NCBI RefSeq assembly: GCF_004331675.1
Contig: NZ_SJSN01000003.1
Location: 288,575-352,574, forward strand
Direction of reading: 5' to 3'
Source of the DNA: Pedobacter frigidisoli
Lineage (GTDB): Bacteria; Bacteroidota; Bacteroidia; Sphingobacteriales; Sphingobacteriaceae
DNA: 64,000 bases
The translations under genes were made by a program, and so were the position numbers. Below, piece after piece: positions 44,821-51,767 of the stretch; position 1 is the stretch's first letter, and each line of letters begins with the position of its first letter. Below the pieces are notes generated by a model. The model was not told the DNA's origin. It worked only from the letters and a program-made list of their open reading frames with translations, and made no database searches.

Positions 44821-45605
44821 TGATACAACCATTAGCATACATACACCCGCAGGCGAAAATTGCCGAAAATGTGGTAATTGAACCTTTTGTAGTGATACAT
44901 AAAGATGTTGTAATTGGCGAGGGAACCTGGATCGGTTCGAATGTTACCATTATGGATGGTGCTCGTATAGGTAAAAATTGCCGTATTTTCCCTGGAGCAG
45001 TAATTTCAGGCGAACCACAAGATTTAAAATTTGCTGGCGAGGTTACCACTGCAGAAATCGGCGACAACACAACCATTCGGGAGTGTGTAACCATTAATCG
45101 TGGTACAAAAGATAAATGGAAAACCACAATCGGAAGCAACTGTTTAATTCAGGCTTATTCGCACATTGCCCACGATTGCGAAGTTGGCGATAACTGTATT
45201 TTTTCTAACAGCACCACTTTAGCTGGTCACATTACCATTGGCAACAATGTAGTTTTGGCGGGTCTAGTGGCCATTCATCAATTTGTGAAGGTTGGTTCTT
45301 ATGCATTTGTAACTGGCGGTTCTTTGGTACGTAAAGATGTTCCTCCTTATGTTAAAGCGGCTCGCGAGCCACTTTCTTATGCAGGCATCAACTCTGTTGG
45401 TCTGCGTAGAAGAGGTTTTACTAACGAACAAATTGATGAGATTCAAGAAATTTACCGCGTGCTTTTTGTAAAACACAATAACGTAACCAAAGCTTTGGAT
45501 ATGATTGAAGCTGAATTCAAACCCACAGAAATTCGCGATGAGATTGTTGATTTTATCCGTAACTCTAACCGTGGTGTGATGAAAGGTTTCGGAATGGGCA
45601 GCTGA
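44820..45605 (+). CDS. lpxA: UDP-N-acetylglucosamine O-acyltransferase
   Basis: LpxA starts lipid A synthesis by transferring a hydroxyacyl chain to UDP-GlcNAc. The 261-residue protein is a hexapeptide-repeat beta-helix (IHPQAKIAENVVI, IGEGTWIGSNVTI) with the catalytic histidine in AYSHIAHDCEVGDN and the C-terminal helical domain (LRRRGFTNEQIDEIQEIYR). The start overlaps the lpxC/fabZ stop (TAATG). Confidence 0.97.
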   Translation: MIQPLAYIHPQAKIAENVVIEPFVVIHKDVVIGEGTWIGSNVTIMDGARIGKNCRIFPGAVISGEPQDLKFAGEVTTAEIGDNTTIRECVTINRGTKDKWKTTIGSNCLIQAYSHIAHDCEVGDNCIFSNSTTLAGHITIGNNVVLAGLVAIHQFVKVGSYAFVTGGSLVRKDVPPYVKAAREPLSYAGINSVGLRRRGFTNEQIDEIQEIYRVLFVKHNNVTKALDMIEAEFKPTEIRDEIVDFIRNSNRGVMKGFGMGS

Positions 45606-45663
45606 CTAAGGCGCAAGGGTAAAAAGTAAAGGGTTTGATCACCTCACACTTCAAAATAAATTC

Positions 45664-46134
45664 ATGAGTGATATAACGCTAATCAGAACAAATTCAGACA
45701 ATACCGATTTTAGACAATTAGTTACTTTGTTGGATAAAGATTTAGCCGTTAGAGATGGCGATGAACATGCTTTTTATGCTCAATTTAACAAAGTTGATGC
45801 AATTAAGGAAGTTGTAGTTGCTTATCAAAATGAAATCCCGGTCGCTTGCGGAGCGATAAAACCATTCTCTGATACCGCAGCAGAAGTTAAGCGAATGTTT
45901 GTTCATCCAGATTATAGAAAGCAAGGTATTGCGGCGAAAATCCTAACAGAATTGGAGCAATGGGCTGCAGAACTCGGTTTCTCTGAATGTGTTTTAGAAA
46001 CTGGCAAAAAACAACCCGAGGCAATCGCTTTATATCAAAAGGTTGGTTATCAAATTACGCCTAACTATGGACAATATATCGGGGTAGAGAATAGCGTATG
46101 TATGACTAAACCGCTTCGAAGTCTTGATGCCTGA
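45664..46134 (+). CDS. GNAT-family N-acetyltransferase
   Basis: This 156-residue acetyltransferase has the acetyl-CoA-binding motif VKRMFVHPDYRKQGIAAKIL (R/QxxGxA) and VLETGKKQPEAIALYQKVGY near the end. The substrate cannot be predicted. It lies 58 bp after lpxA. The last four codons and stop (SLDA, TGA) fall inside a GATACT-rich repeat that continues to the start of the ABC gene, so the C terminus appears to have been shaped by the repeat. Confidence 0.88.
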   Translation: MSDITLIRTNSDNTDFRQLVTLLDKDLAVRDGDEHAFYAQFNKVDAIKEVVVAYQNEIPVACGAIKPFSDTAAEVKRMFVHPDYRKQGIAAKILTELEQWAAELGFSECVLETGKKQPEAIALYQKVGYQITPNYGQYIGVENSVCMTKPLRSLDA

Positions 46135-46156
46135 TACTCAAATCGCAATACTATAA
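46121..46156 (+). repeat. GATACT-rich start-proximal element, copy 3
   Basis: GTCTTGATGCCTGATACTCA followed by a short spacer and AATACTATAA runs directly into the ATG at 46157. The first 14 bases are also the last codons and stop of the GNAT gene. Confidence 0.65.
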
Positions 46157-46771
46157 ATGAAGATAGCTTTAAATAATGTTGGCAGAAGATATAACAAGGA
46201 GTGGATTTTTCGGAATCTAAGCGCTGAGTTTACTTCTGGTAGTAGTTATGCTATTTTAGGTCCGAATGGTTCAGGAAAATCTACTTTGTTAAGCGTTTTA
46301 ACAGGAAGTTTAACCCAATCAGAGGGAGAAATTCTTTTTTCAGATACAGCTAATATTCCCATCGAGTCTATTTACAAACACATTAGTCTTGCAGCTCCAT
46401 ATTTAGAATTGGTAGAGACCTTTACATTAAAAGAGATTATCGATTTCCATTTTAAGTTCAAGAATTTTGCTGCTGGCGTTGATGCTGAATCGTTGGTTTC
46501 TATACTTGGTTTAGAAAAATCGGCCAACAAGGAAATTAAGTACTTTTCATCGGGAATGAAGCAAAGAACCAAACTTGCTTTGGCTTGCTGTTCTGACTCA
46601 CCAATTTTATTTTTAGATGAACCAACAAGTAATTTAGACGTTCAAGGGATAGATTGGTATCGTGAACTGATTGAAAACTTCACAAAAGACAGGTTAACCA
46701 TTATTGGTTCTAACCAAATTCAAGAATACGATTTCTGCAAAGAACAGATTCAAATTGCTGATTTTAAATAG
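46157..46771 (+). CDS. ABC transporter ATP-binding protein
   Basis: This 204-residue single ATPase domain has Walker A LGPNGSGKSTLL, the signature FSSGMKQRTKLALA, and Walker B ILFLDEPTSNLD. No permease gene is adjacent, so its membrane partner is elsewhere or it has a non-transport role. It lies between lpxA and efp; a similar small ATPase in this position is common in Bacteroidota. Involvement in envelope lipid export is suggested by the neighbours only. Confidence 0.9.
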   Translation: MKIALNNVGRRYNKEWIFRNLSAEFTSGSSYAILGPNGSGKSTLLSVLTGSLTQSEGEILFSDTANIPIESIYKHISLAAPYLELVETFTLKEIIDFHFKFKNFAAGVDAESLVSILGLEKSANKEIKYFSSGMKQRTKLALACCSDSPILFLDEPTSNLDVQGIDWYRELIENFTKDRLTIIGSNQIQEYDFCKEQIQIADFK

Positions 46772-46849
46772 ATTAACGAATAAAATCCATCCTCTTAGCT
46801 CGTCTGATTTGTCATAAGTTTGTATTATAATAATATTTTTTAAAAAATA

Positions 46850-46880
46850 TTTGGTAATTGATTTTTAGTTCTTACCTTTG
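46850..46880 (+). promoter_or_regulatory. Promoter of the candidate small RNA
   Basis: TTTG (46850-46853) and TACCTTTG (46873-46880) are separated by 19 nt, exactly the spacing of the lpxD promoter. Transcription is predicted to start near 46886. Confidence 0.65.
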
Positions 46881-46885
46881 CACCA

Positions 46886-47054
46886 CCAAAAAGAGAAACA
46901 ATTATTTAATTTATCTCTTCAGGGAAAATGATAATATTCTCCGTTTAACGGAAACAAAATATACTGCTGTAAAAAGCGAAAAATTTTTTCATAGTTTAGT
47001 TTGAGGTTTAGGTTGATTATGCCTTTGGAGTGGTTCCCAAAGGCATTTCTTTTA
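46886..47054 (+). ncRNA. Candidate small RNA of about 169 nt
   Basis: A consensus promoter ends 6 nt before the predicted start, and a strong terminator ends it. Between them there is no open reading frame of note. Possible internal stems are AAGAGA/TCTCTT near the 5' end and CCGT/ACGG further in. I could not match it to tmRNA, SRP RNA or RNase P; 6S RNA is conceivable but not shown. The next gene, efp, has its own promoter box 360 bp after the terminator. Confidence 0.5.
47019..47054 (+). terminator. Terminator of the candidate small RNA
   Basis: ATGCCTTTGG (47019-47028) and CCAAAGGCAT (47037-47046) form a perfect 10-bp stem with an 8-nt loop, followed by TTCTTTTAT. No gene ends just before it, which is why an upstream non-coding transcript is proposed. 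Confidence 0.8.
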
Positions 47055-47128
47055 TACGGAGGTTTTTTCCGTCGGCTGAGCGCAATAACGGGAGCAGGAT
47101 TTTGTTTCTTGCTCTGCTTTAGGTTATC

Positions 47129-47277
47129 TAAACCCGATTGCCGCGGAAATACTTTTTATAAGTAACAACCTTTAATAAAGCTGTGATGCTGAGGCACGAA
47201 GTATCTGCAACCGATGAAACAGATTCTTCGTTCCTCAGAATGACAGATATTTATAAAAAGATTGAAGCAAAAGCGGG
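47129..47277 (-). repeat. 149-bp composite repeat (family D with nested REP), left of efp
   Basis: The ends are TAAACCCGAT and AGCGGG, the reverse of the CCCGCT/ATCGGGTTTA element. Nested inside is a palindrome with 27-nt arms (47181-47207 and 47220-47246) and the loop CAACCGATGAAA. The whole element is homologous, in inverted orientation, to 48233-48380, including the loop sequence. Confidence 0.85.
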
Positions 47278-47410
47278 ACTATCGCAACCGACTAATTCCA
47301 GGTTTTGCTTTCCAAATCAAAAATCCTTTATTTAACCTTGATATTCATAAACAGGCATTTGCTCGAATTTAAGGTTAGATATTTACTATTCATTTTTACT
47401 AAAATAATTT

Positions 47411-47418
47411 TACCTTTG
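47411..47418 (+). promoter_or_regulatory. Predicted efp -7 box
   Basis: TACCTTTG matches TAnnTTTG and predicts a leader of about 40 nt before the efp ATG at 47464. No TTTG is seen at the expected -33 position. Confidence 0.55.
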
Positions 47419-47463
47419 CCGTCACGAAAAACTGAAATATAAATCCAAATAGGATAAAATAAT

Positions 47464-48024
47464 ATGGCAAAAGCATCAGAAATTAAAAACGGTAACATCC
47501 TACGTTTAAATGGCGAACTGGTTACTGTTGACGAATGGAATCACCGTACACCTGGTAAAGGCGGCGCTTTTTATACCGGTAAATTCCGTAACATTAAATC
47601 AGGCAGAATTGTAGAGGCTCGTATGGGTACCGATGAGGCTGTTGAGATTTGCCGTGTAGAAACCAGCGATTACCAATATCTATATGAAGATGGCGATTAT
47701 TTAGTGGTGATGGATAATAACACTTACGAGCAATATAATGTTGAAAAAACATTGTTTGGTTCGGCAATCAAATTCTTAAAAGAGGGCATGAGTGTTATCG
47801 TTTCTATGGAAAGCGAAGAAGCAATTATGGGTCAATTACCAAATTTTGCTGAATTCGAGATTACGTATTCGGAGCCTGCTGTTAAAGGAGATACTTCTAC
47901 AAATGCATTAAAAGCTGCAACGCTTGAAAATGGTGTTGAAGTGAAAGTACCAATGTTCGTAAATCAAGGCGATAAAATTAAAGTTGATACGCGTACAGGC
48001 GAGTATGTGGAGCGTGTAAAATAG
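47464..48024 (+). CDS. efp: Translation elongation factor P
   Basis: EF-P relieves ribosome stalling at consecutive prolines. The 186-residue protein has the three-domain length of the family. The loop residue that is modified in many bacteria is K32 in TPGKGGAFYTGK. VEKTLFGSAIKFLKEGM and the C-terminal IKVDTRTGEYVERVK are typical. No modification gene (epmA, epmB, earP, ymfI) is in the window. The gene is flanked by two inverted composite repeats and ends in a good terminator. Confidence 0.97.
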   Translation: MAKASEIKNGNILRLNGELVTVDEWNHRTPGKGGAFYTGKFRNIKSGRIVEARMGTDEAVEICRVETSDYQYLYEDGDYLVVMDNNTYEQYNVEKTLFGSAIKFLKEGMSVIVSMESEEAIMGQLPNFAEFEITYSEPAVKGDTSTNALKAATLENGVEVKVPMFVNQGDKIKVDTRTGEYVERVK

Positions 48025-48044
48025 TTTATAAAATTTTTAAAAGG

Positions 48045-48077
48045 AGCCCTTGGATTTGTTTTCAAGGGCTTTTTTTG
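48045..48077 (+). terminator. Rho-independent terminator of efp
   Basis: AGCCCTTG (48045-48052) and CAAGGGCT (48063-48070) form a perfect stem followed by a run of seven T. It is 20 bp beyond the efp stop. Confidence 0.9.
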
Positions 48078-48095
48078 TTCTATGACTCTTTTATT

Positions 48096-48112
48096 CCCCT
48101 CTTTCAGAGGGG
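48096..48112. repeat. CCCCTCT hairpin
   Basis: CCCCTCT and AGAGGGG pair around TTC and are followed by TGTCCGGAGGACGGGGTG, which itself contains TCCGGA. It resembles the TCCCTCTC hairpins of family E but lacks the CCTCACCC end. Confidence 0.6.
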
Positions 48113-48232
48113 TGTCCGGAGGACGGGGTGTTCATTTTATTATTTGCCGCGGAAACACAGATTAACACGGAAAAGGACATTAAATAACATTCCTTTGAAA
48201 ATTAATGCTGCCAGCTCTTCGGGAACAGCAGC

Positions 48233-48380
48233 CCCGCTATCTGTTCCAATCTTTTTTAAAGATGCTGTCATGCTGAGGCACGAAGCATCTGTTTCATCGG
48301 TTGCAGATGCTTCGTGCCTCAGCATGACAGCTTATTCAAGGTGCTGCAATAAAAAAGTATTTCCACGGCTATCGGGTTTA
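48233..48380 (+). repeat. 148-bp composite repeat (family D with nested REP), right of efp
   Basis: The ends are CCCGCT and ATCGGGTTTA. Nested inside is a perfect 28-bp palindrome (48264-48291 and 48304-48331, beginning GCTGTCATGCTGAGGCACGA) with the loop TTTCATCGGTTG. It is the inverted homologue of 47129-47277. Confidence 0.88.
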
Positions 48381-48468
48381 GAAATTAAGCTAGTTCAGAT
48401 AGCTTCCGTTATTAAGCGCCAAAAAACAACCCATACTCCAAATTGTTATATTTACATAAATTGGTAGT

Positions 48469-49029
48469 ATGTTAAAATCAGAAATCAGAAAACAAGCCTC
48501 AAAAGATAGATTAGCAATAACTGATGAAGAATATAAATCACTAACCGACGGATTGTTGAATCAGTTTGTCACTCAAGATTTCAGTTCTATAAAAACGTTG
48601 CATATATTTTTGCCTATTACCGAAAAGAAAGAACCCAATACCTTTTTGCTAATAGAATGGCTGGCAGAAAATCATCCTGAAATTAAAATTCTTGTTCCGA
48701 AAGCTGATTTTGAAACTGCACTAATGACGAATCACGAATATTTAGGTGTAGATGATTTGCAGAAAAACTTATACAATATTTTAGAACCTCAAAAAGGAAT
48801 TGTTCACGATGGAGAAGTGGACATGGTTTTAATTCCATTATTGGCTTTTGATAAGCAAGGCTACAGAGTAGGTTATGGCAAAGGCTTTTACGACCGCTTT
48901 CTTCAAAATATAAATGCTAAAAAAATAGGCTTATCTTTGTCGCCAGCAATTGATAAAATTGATGACGTAAATGAACACGACATCCGATTAGATTATTGCA
49001 TTACACCAACAGAAACCATCAAATTTTAA
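48469..49029 (+). CDS. 5-formyltetrahydrofolate cyclo-ligase
   Basis: This 186-residue enzyme converts 5-formyl-THF to 5,10-methenyl-THF using ATP. It begins MLKSEIRKQASKDRLAITDEEY, and the family signature is LLAFDKQGYRVGYGKGFYDRFL. VLIPLLAFDKQGYRVGYGKG contains the ATP-binding and catalytic region. The short gene at 49041 follows within 11 bp. Confidence 0.93.
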   Translation: MLKSEIRKQASKDRLAITDEEYKSLTDGLLNQFVTQDFSSIKTLHIFLPITEKKEPNTFLLIEWLAENHPEIKILVPKADFETALMTNHEYLGVDDLQKNLYNILEPQKGIVHDGEVDMVLIPLLAFDKQGYRVGYGKGFYDRFLQNINAKKIGLSLSPAIDKIDDVNEHDIRLDYCITPTETIKF

Positions 49030-49040
49030 GCTTACAAATC

Positions 49041-49199
49041 ATGCCTGAAGAAATCGTAATCAAAACCGAAAAACAATACGAAGACAACATGATTGCAGTA
49101 TTCGAATTGCAGGAAAAAGAAGAGCTTACCGCCGATGATTTAAAGCAAATTGAATTGATGCTTAAGGCTGGCGAGAAATACGAGGCAGAGCATTTGTAA
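49041..49199 (+). CDS. Small acidic protein of unknown function
   Basis: This is a 52-residue reading frame from the ATG at 49041 (MPEEIVIKTEKQYEDNMIAVFELQ), 11 bp after the cyclo-ligase stop. It is highly charged, probably all helical, and ends EKYEAEHL. The codon use and the tight spacing make it look real and co-transcribed. I recognise no family. It could be a regulator or partner of the upstream enzyme, but nothing shows that. Confidence 0.6.
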   Translation: MPEEIVIKTEKQYEDNMIAVFELQEKEELTADDLKQIELMLKAGEKYEAEHL

Positions 49200-49219
49200 T
49201 TTAATTTCTTACTGCAGTT

Positions 49220-49294
49220 CGTCATGCTGAATTTATTTCAGCATCTCCATTAAAATTTTAAGTCAAAGATTTCTCCACTTCGGTCGAAATGACG
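49220..49294. repeat. CGTCATTTCGA palindrome (family B), copy 2
   Basis: It begins CGTCATGCTGAATTTATTTC and ends CTTCGGTCGAAATGACG. The right half is nearly identical to the right half of 57658-57738 (AAAGATTTCTCCACTTCGGT). Confidence 0.8.
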
Positions 49295-49335
49295 TTCGAT
49301 TAACCTTTGTATTTCGATATTTTATTAGAATCAAG

Positions 49336-49443
49336 TCTGCGTAAATCCCCGAAATCTGCGGGAAACAGTTTAGAACTCAACATTAGATTTGTAGCAGGCA
49401 GATGCTTTGATTTTTTTCTCCCGCTGATAGCGCAGATTTACGC
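49336..49443. repeat. TCTGCGGGA inverted repeat (family H), copy 2
   Basis: TCTGCGTAAATC and AAATCTGCGGGA on the left are matched by CTCCCGCTGA and GCGCAGATTTACGC on the right. It resembles 23427-23549 and lies downstream of hutG, between convergent units. Confidence 0.65.
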
Positions 49444-49482
49444 AAAACCAATCTGCCAAATTCCTGTAATTATGGTAACGAT

Positions 49483-50439
49483 TTAAGCTTGCGCCTTAAC
49501 AAAATCACTTATCAAATACGCAATTAATTTCGAAGTTAATTTACTCACTCTACCATCAAGCAATCTGGTAGCGCCCTCGCTGATGTGTAAATAGGCAAAC
49601 TCCTTTCCCATTGTTAAAATCAATTTTCTGATATCATTTACAACAAAACCAGATGGCGTTTCAGCACTTGCAAGCACATTTTGAATGCAATCTAAATCTA
49701 TCTCCAAACCTGCGACAGAACCAATTTCAGAAAAGAAATCTTTATCATCAATGCCTTTTAAAATATCATCAAAAAATACAGGTTTTAGCTTCGGATTGAT
49801 TTCAATTTCATTTAAAATAGCCTCATTATTATAGTTTTGGTGCAAACCGTACATGAAATAATTTACCAAATATCCCTCGGCTAAAGCGTAGGTAAATCCA
49901 TTTCCGCTGTGACTTCCCTCTTGCTTGCGTAAATCGGCATGAGCATCAATGTTTAAGACATCTATGGGTTGTTTTTTAACTAACGAAACTCCCTTTATGA
50001 TTGGATAAGCATTGTTATGTCCGCCGCCGATAATGATAGGTATTTTACCTGCAGCTACGATTTTTTCAATCACAGGATAAACCAAATCATCTATATCAAC
50101 CACTTTATTCCTCAAACCCTCAATCGATGAATCTTCGGGTTCCTCTATTTCGAAATGACCCAAAACCAAAAGTTCTTCGCCAGATAAAAAGCGATTGCTC
50201 TGAATATTCAGAAAAGCCATTAAAGCTGGTCGCCAGGTTGTAGATGCGCCTGCAATACCCGCATTTGCCCGAATCCCAATATCTTCAGGGATGCCCAAAA
50301 GCACAAATTTGGCTTTGCTGTTTTTAAGTTCCTCTATGGAAGAAATTACGCTAACCCTCTCGCCAAGTTTGGTTTCGCCATCACGATAAATAATTAGGTT
50401 ATTGATATCGCTTTGCGAATATATTTTCAGGCTATCCAT
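49483..50439 (-). CDS. hutG: Formimidoylglutamase (arginase superfamily)
   Basis: This 318-residue ureohydrolase-fold enzyme has metal-binding motifs GGGHNNAYP, NIDAHADLR and LEIDLDCI, matching the manganese sites of the arginase superfamily. Its 8-bp overlap with hutI identifies it as the histidine-degradation enzyme that converts formimidoylglutamate to glutamate and formamide, rather than arginase or agmatinase. hutH and hutU are not in the window. Confidence 0.9.
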   Translation of the reverse strand: MDSLKIYSQSDINNLIIYRDGETKLGERVSVISSIEELKNSKAKFVLLGIPEDIGIRANAGIAGASTTWRPALMAFLNIQSNRFLSGEELLVLGHFEIEEPEDSSIEGLRNKVVDIDDLVYPVIEKIVAAGKIPIIIGGGHNNAYPIIKGVSLVKKQPIDVLNIDAHADLRKQEGSHSGNGFTYALAEGYLVNYFMYGLHQNYNNEAILNEIEINPKLKPVFFDDILKGIDDKDFFSEIGSVAGLEIDLDCIQNVLASAETPSGFVVNDIRKLILTMGKEFAYLHISEGATRLLDGRVSKLTSKLIAYLISDFVKAQA

Positions 50440-51670
50440 TATAAATTTCCCCGTTTAAAATGATGGTTTCAATTTGCGTTTCACCAAAACTATACGGCAA
50501 ATAGGCGATTGAGGGCATCGGTTTTGTGATGAATAAATTGGCTCTTTTACCAACTGCGATGCTCCCATAATCATTGCTGATTTCCATGGCTGCCGCTCCG
50601 TTTAAGATTGCCGCATTTACGGCTTGTTCGGGCTGCATTTTCAATTTTATACAGCCCAAGGAAACCACAAAATTCATATTTCCTGATGGCGTTGAGCCAG
50701 GATTAAAATCTGTAGCAAGCGCTACAGGAATATCCGCAGCGATTAAACTTTTAGCATCGGCAAAAGATATTCCCAAATAAAATGAACATGACGGCAAAAG
50801 CGTAGCAATGGTGTTGGAATTTTTTAAACTATCAATGGTTTCTTGATTTGTTTCTTCTAGGTGGTCGACAGAAATGGCTTTGTTTTTTACAGCAACTTCT
50901 ACCGCTCCCGAAACAGAAAGCTGGTTGGCATGAATTTTAGGTTTCAAGCCATATTTAGCGCCTGCTTTTAAAATTTGGTCTGTTTCTTCGACAGAGAAAA
51001 ATCCTTTTTCGCAAAAAACATCAATATAATCGGCTAGTTTTTGCGCTGCGATTTTGGGCAACATTTCATTAATAATTAAATCAATATAACCTTGGTGATT
51101 ATCTTTAAATGCTGTTGGATAAGCATGAGCGGCCAAAAATGTAGCTTTAATCGGAATTGGAAAAGCTTTTTTCAATCTGCTAATTACCCGCAGCATTTTA
51201 ATTTCACTTTCTACGGTTAAGCCATATCCACTTTTAATTTCTACAGCTCCAGTTCCTTGCAAAATCATTTGTTTAAGCCTTATAGATGCACTTTCAAACA
51301 ATTCATCTTCAGTTGCATTTTGAAGTTTAGCTGCAGAATTCAAAATGCCTCCACCTGCCGCAGCAATTTCCTCGTAGGTTTTGCCCTGAATTTTCATTGC
51401 AAATTCTTCCTCCCGCGAAGCGGCAAAAACAATGTGTGTATGGCTATCGCACCATGATGGAAAAACGTATCGGCCCTCTGCGTCGGTTGATGGAAGATGT
51501 AAAATGGAAGATGGAATTTCACTCATCTTACCAAAATCCTTAATCAAACCATCTTCTATTAAAAGCCAAGCATTTTCCAAAATGGGTAAATCACTCATCT
51601 CCCTACCTCGAAGAACCAGTTTTTCTTTTGGATGTAAGCCTACGAGACCTTTAATATTTGTGATTAGCAT
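50432..51670 (-). CDS. hutI: Imidazolonepropionase
   Basis: HutI opens the imidazolone ring in histidine breakdown. The 412-residue amidohydrolase has the metal motif WCDSHTHIVFA, KIHANQLSVSGAVEVAVK, and DHLEETNQETI. ATDFNPGSTPSGNMNFV is a strong family signature. The start codon is preceded directly by the GATACT-rich element. The gene overlaps hutG by 8 bp. Confidence 0.95.
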   Translation of the reverse strand: MLITNIKGLVGLHPKEKLVLRGREMSDLPILENAWLLIEDGLIKDFGKMSEIPSSILHLPSTDAEGRYVFPSWCDSHTHIVFAASREEEFAMKIQGKTYEEIAAAGGGILNSAAKLQNATEDELFESASIRLKQMILQGTGAVEIKSGYGLTVESEIKMLRVISRLKKAFPIPIKATFLAAHAYPTAFKDNHQGYIDLIINEMLPKIAAQKLADYIDVFCEKGFFSVEETDQILKAGAKYGLKPKIHANQLSVSGAVEVAVKNKAISVDHLEETNQETIDSLKNSNTIATLLPSCSFYLGISFADAKSLIAADIPVALATDFNPGSTPSGNMNFVVSLGCIKLKMQPEQAVNAAILNGAAAMEISNDYGSIAVGKRANLFITKPMPSIAYLPYSFGETQIETIILNGEIYNG

Positions 51671-51701
51671 TTTTTAGTATTTAGTATCGAGTATCAAGAC
51701 T
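51671..51701 (-). repeat. GATACT-rich start-proximal element, copy 2
   Basis: The minus strand reads AGTCTTGATACTCGATACTA and then AATACTAAAAA, ending directly at the hutI ATG. It is nearly the same as the elements before the sigma-54 activator (1228-1258) and before the ABC ATPase (46121-46156). Confidence 0.7.
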
Positions 51702-51767
51702 AAATTCGAGAATAGCCTTAGTATTAACTGCTTTATTATTTGCTTTGGTCTTTAGTCATTCTGCTTC

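Larger units (their letters stand above)
46772..47463 (+). other. 692-bp region: candidate small RNA, composite repeat, efp promoter
   Basis: No protein-coding gene is visible. It holds a complete promoter and terminator framing a candidate small RNA (46886-47054), a 149-bp composite repeat (47129-47277), and a TACCTTTG box for efp (47411-47418). Confidence 0.7.
48025..48468. other. 444-bp repeat-filled region after efp
   Basis: This stretch holds the efp terminator, a CCCCTCT/AGAGGGG hairpin (48096-48112), a GGAAACACAG-type fragment (48146-48177) and the second composite repeat (48233-48380). An apparent reading frame through it is made of repeat sequence and is not a gene. Confidence 0.75.

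Noticed and set aside
46886..47054. tmRNA, SRP RNA or RNase P RNA as the identity of the candidate small RNA
   Set aside because: It is too short for tmRNA or RNase P, and the tmRNA and SRP core motifs are absent. A 6S identity can be neither shown nor excluded by eye.
48075..48467. Plus-strand open frame of about 130 codons after efp
   Set aside because: It runs through a terminator and three repeat elements; the translated sequence is repeat DNA with no protein-like features.
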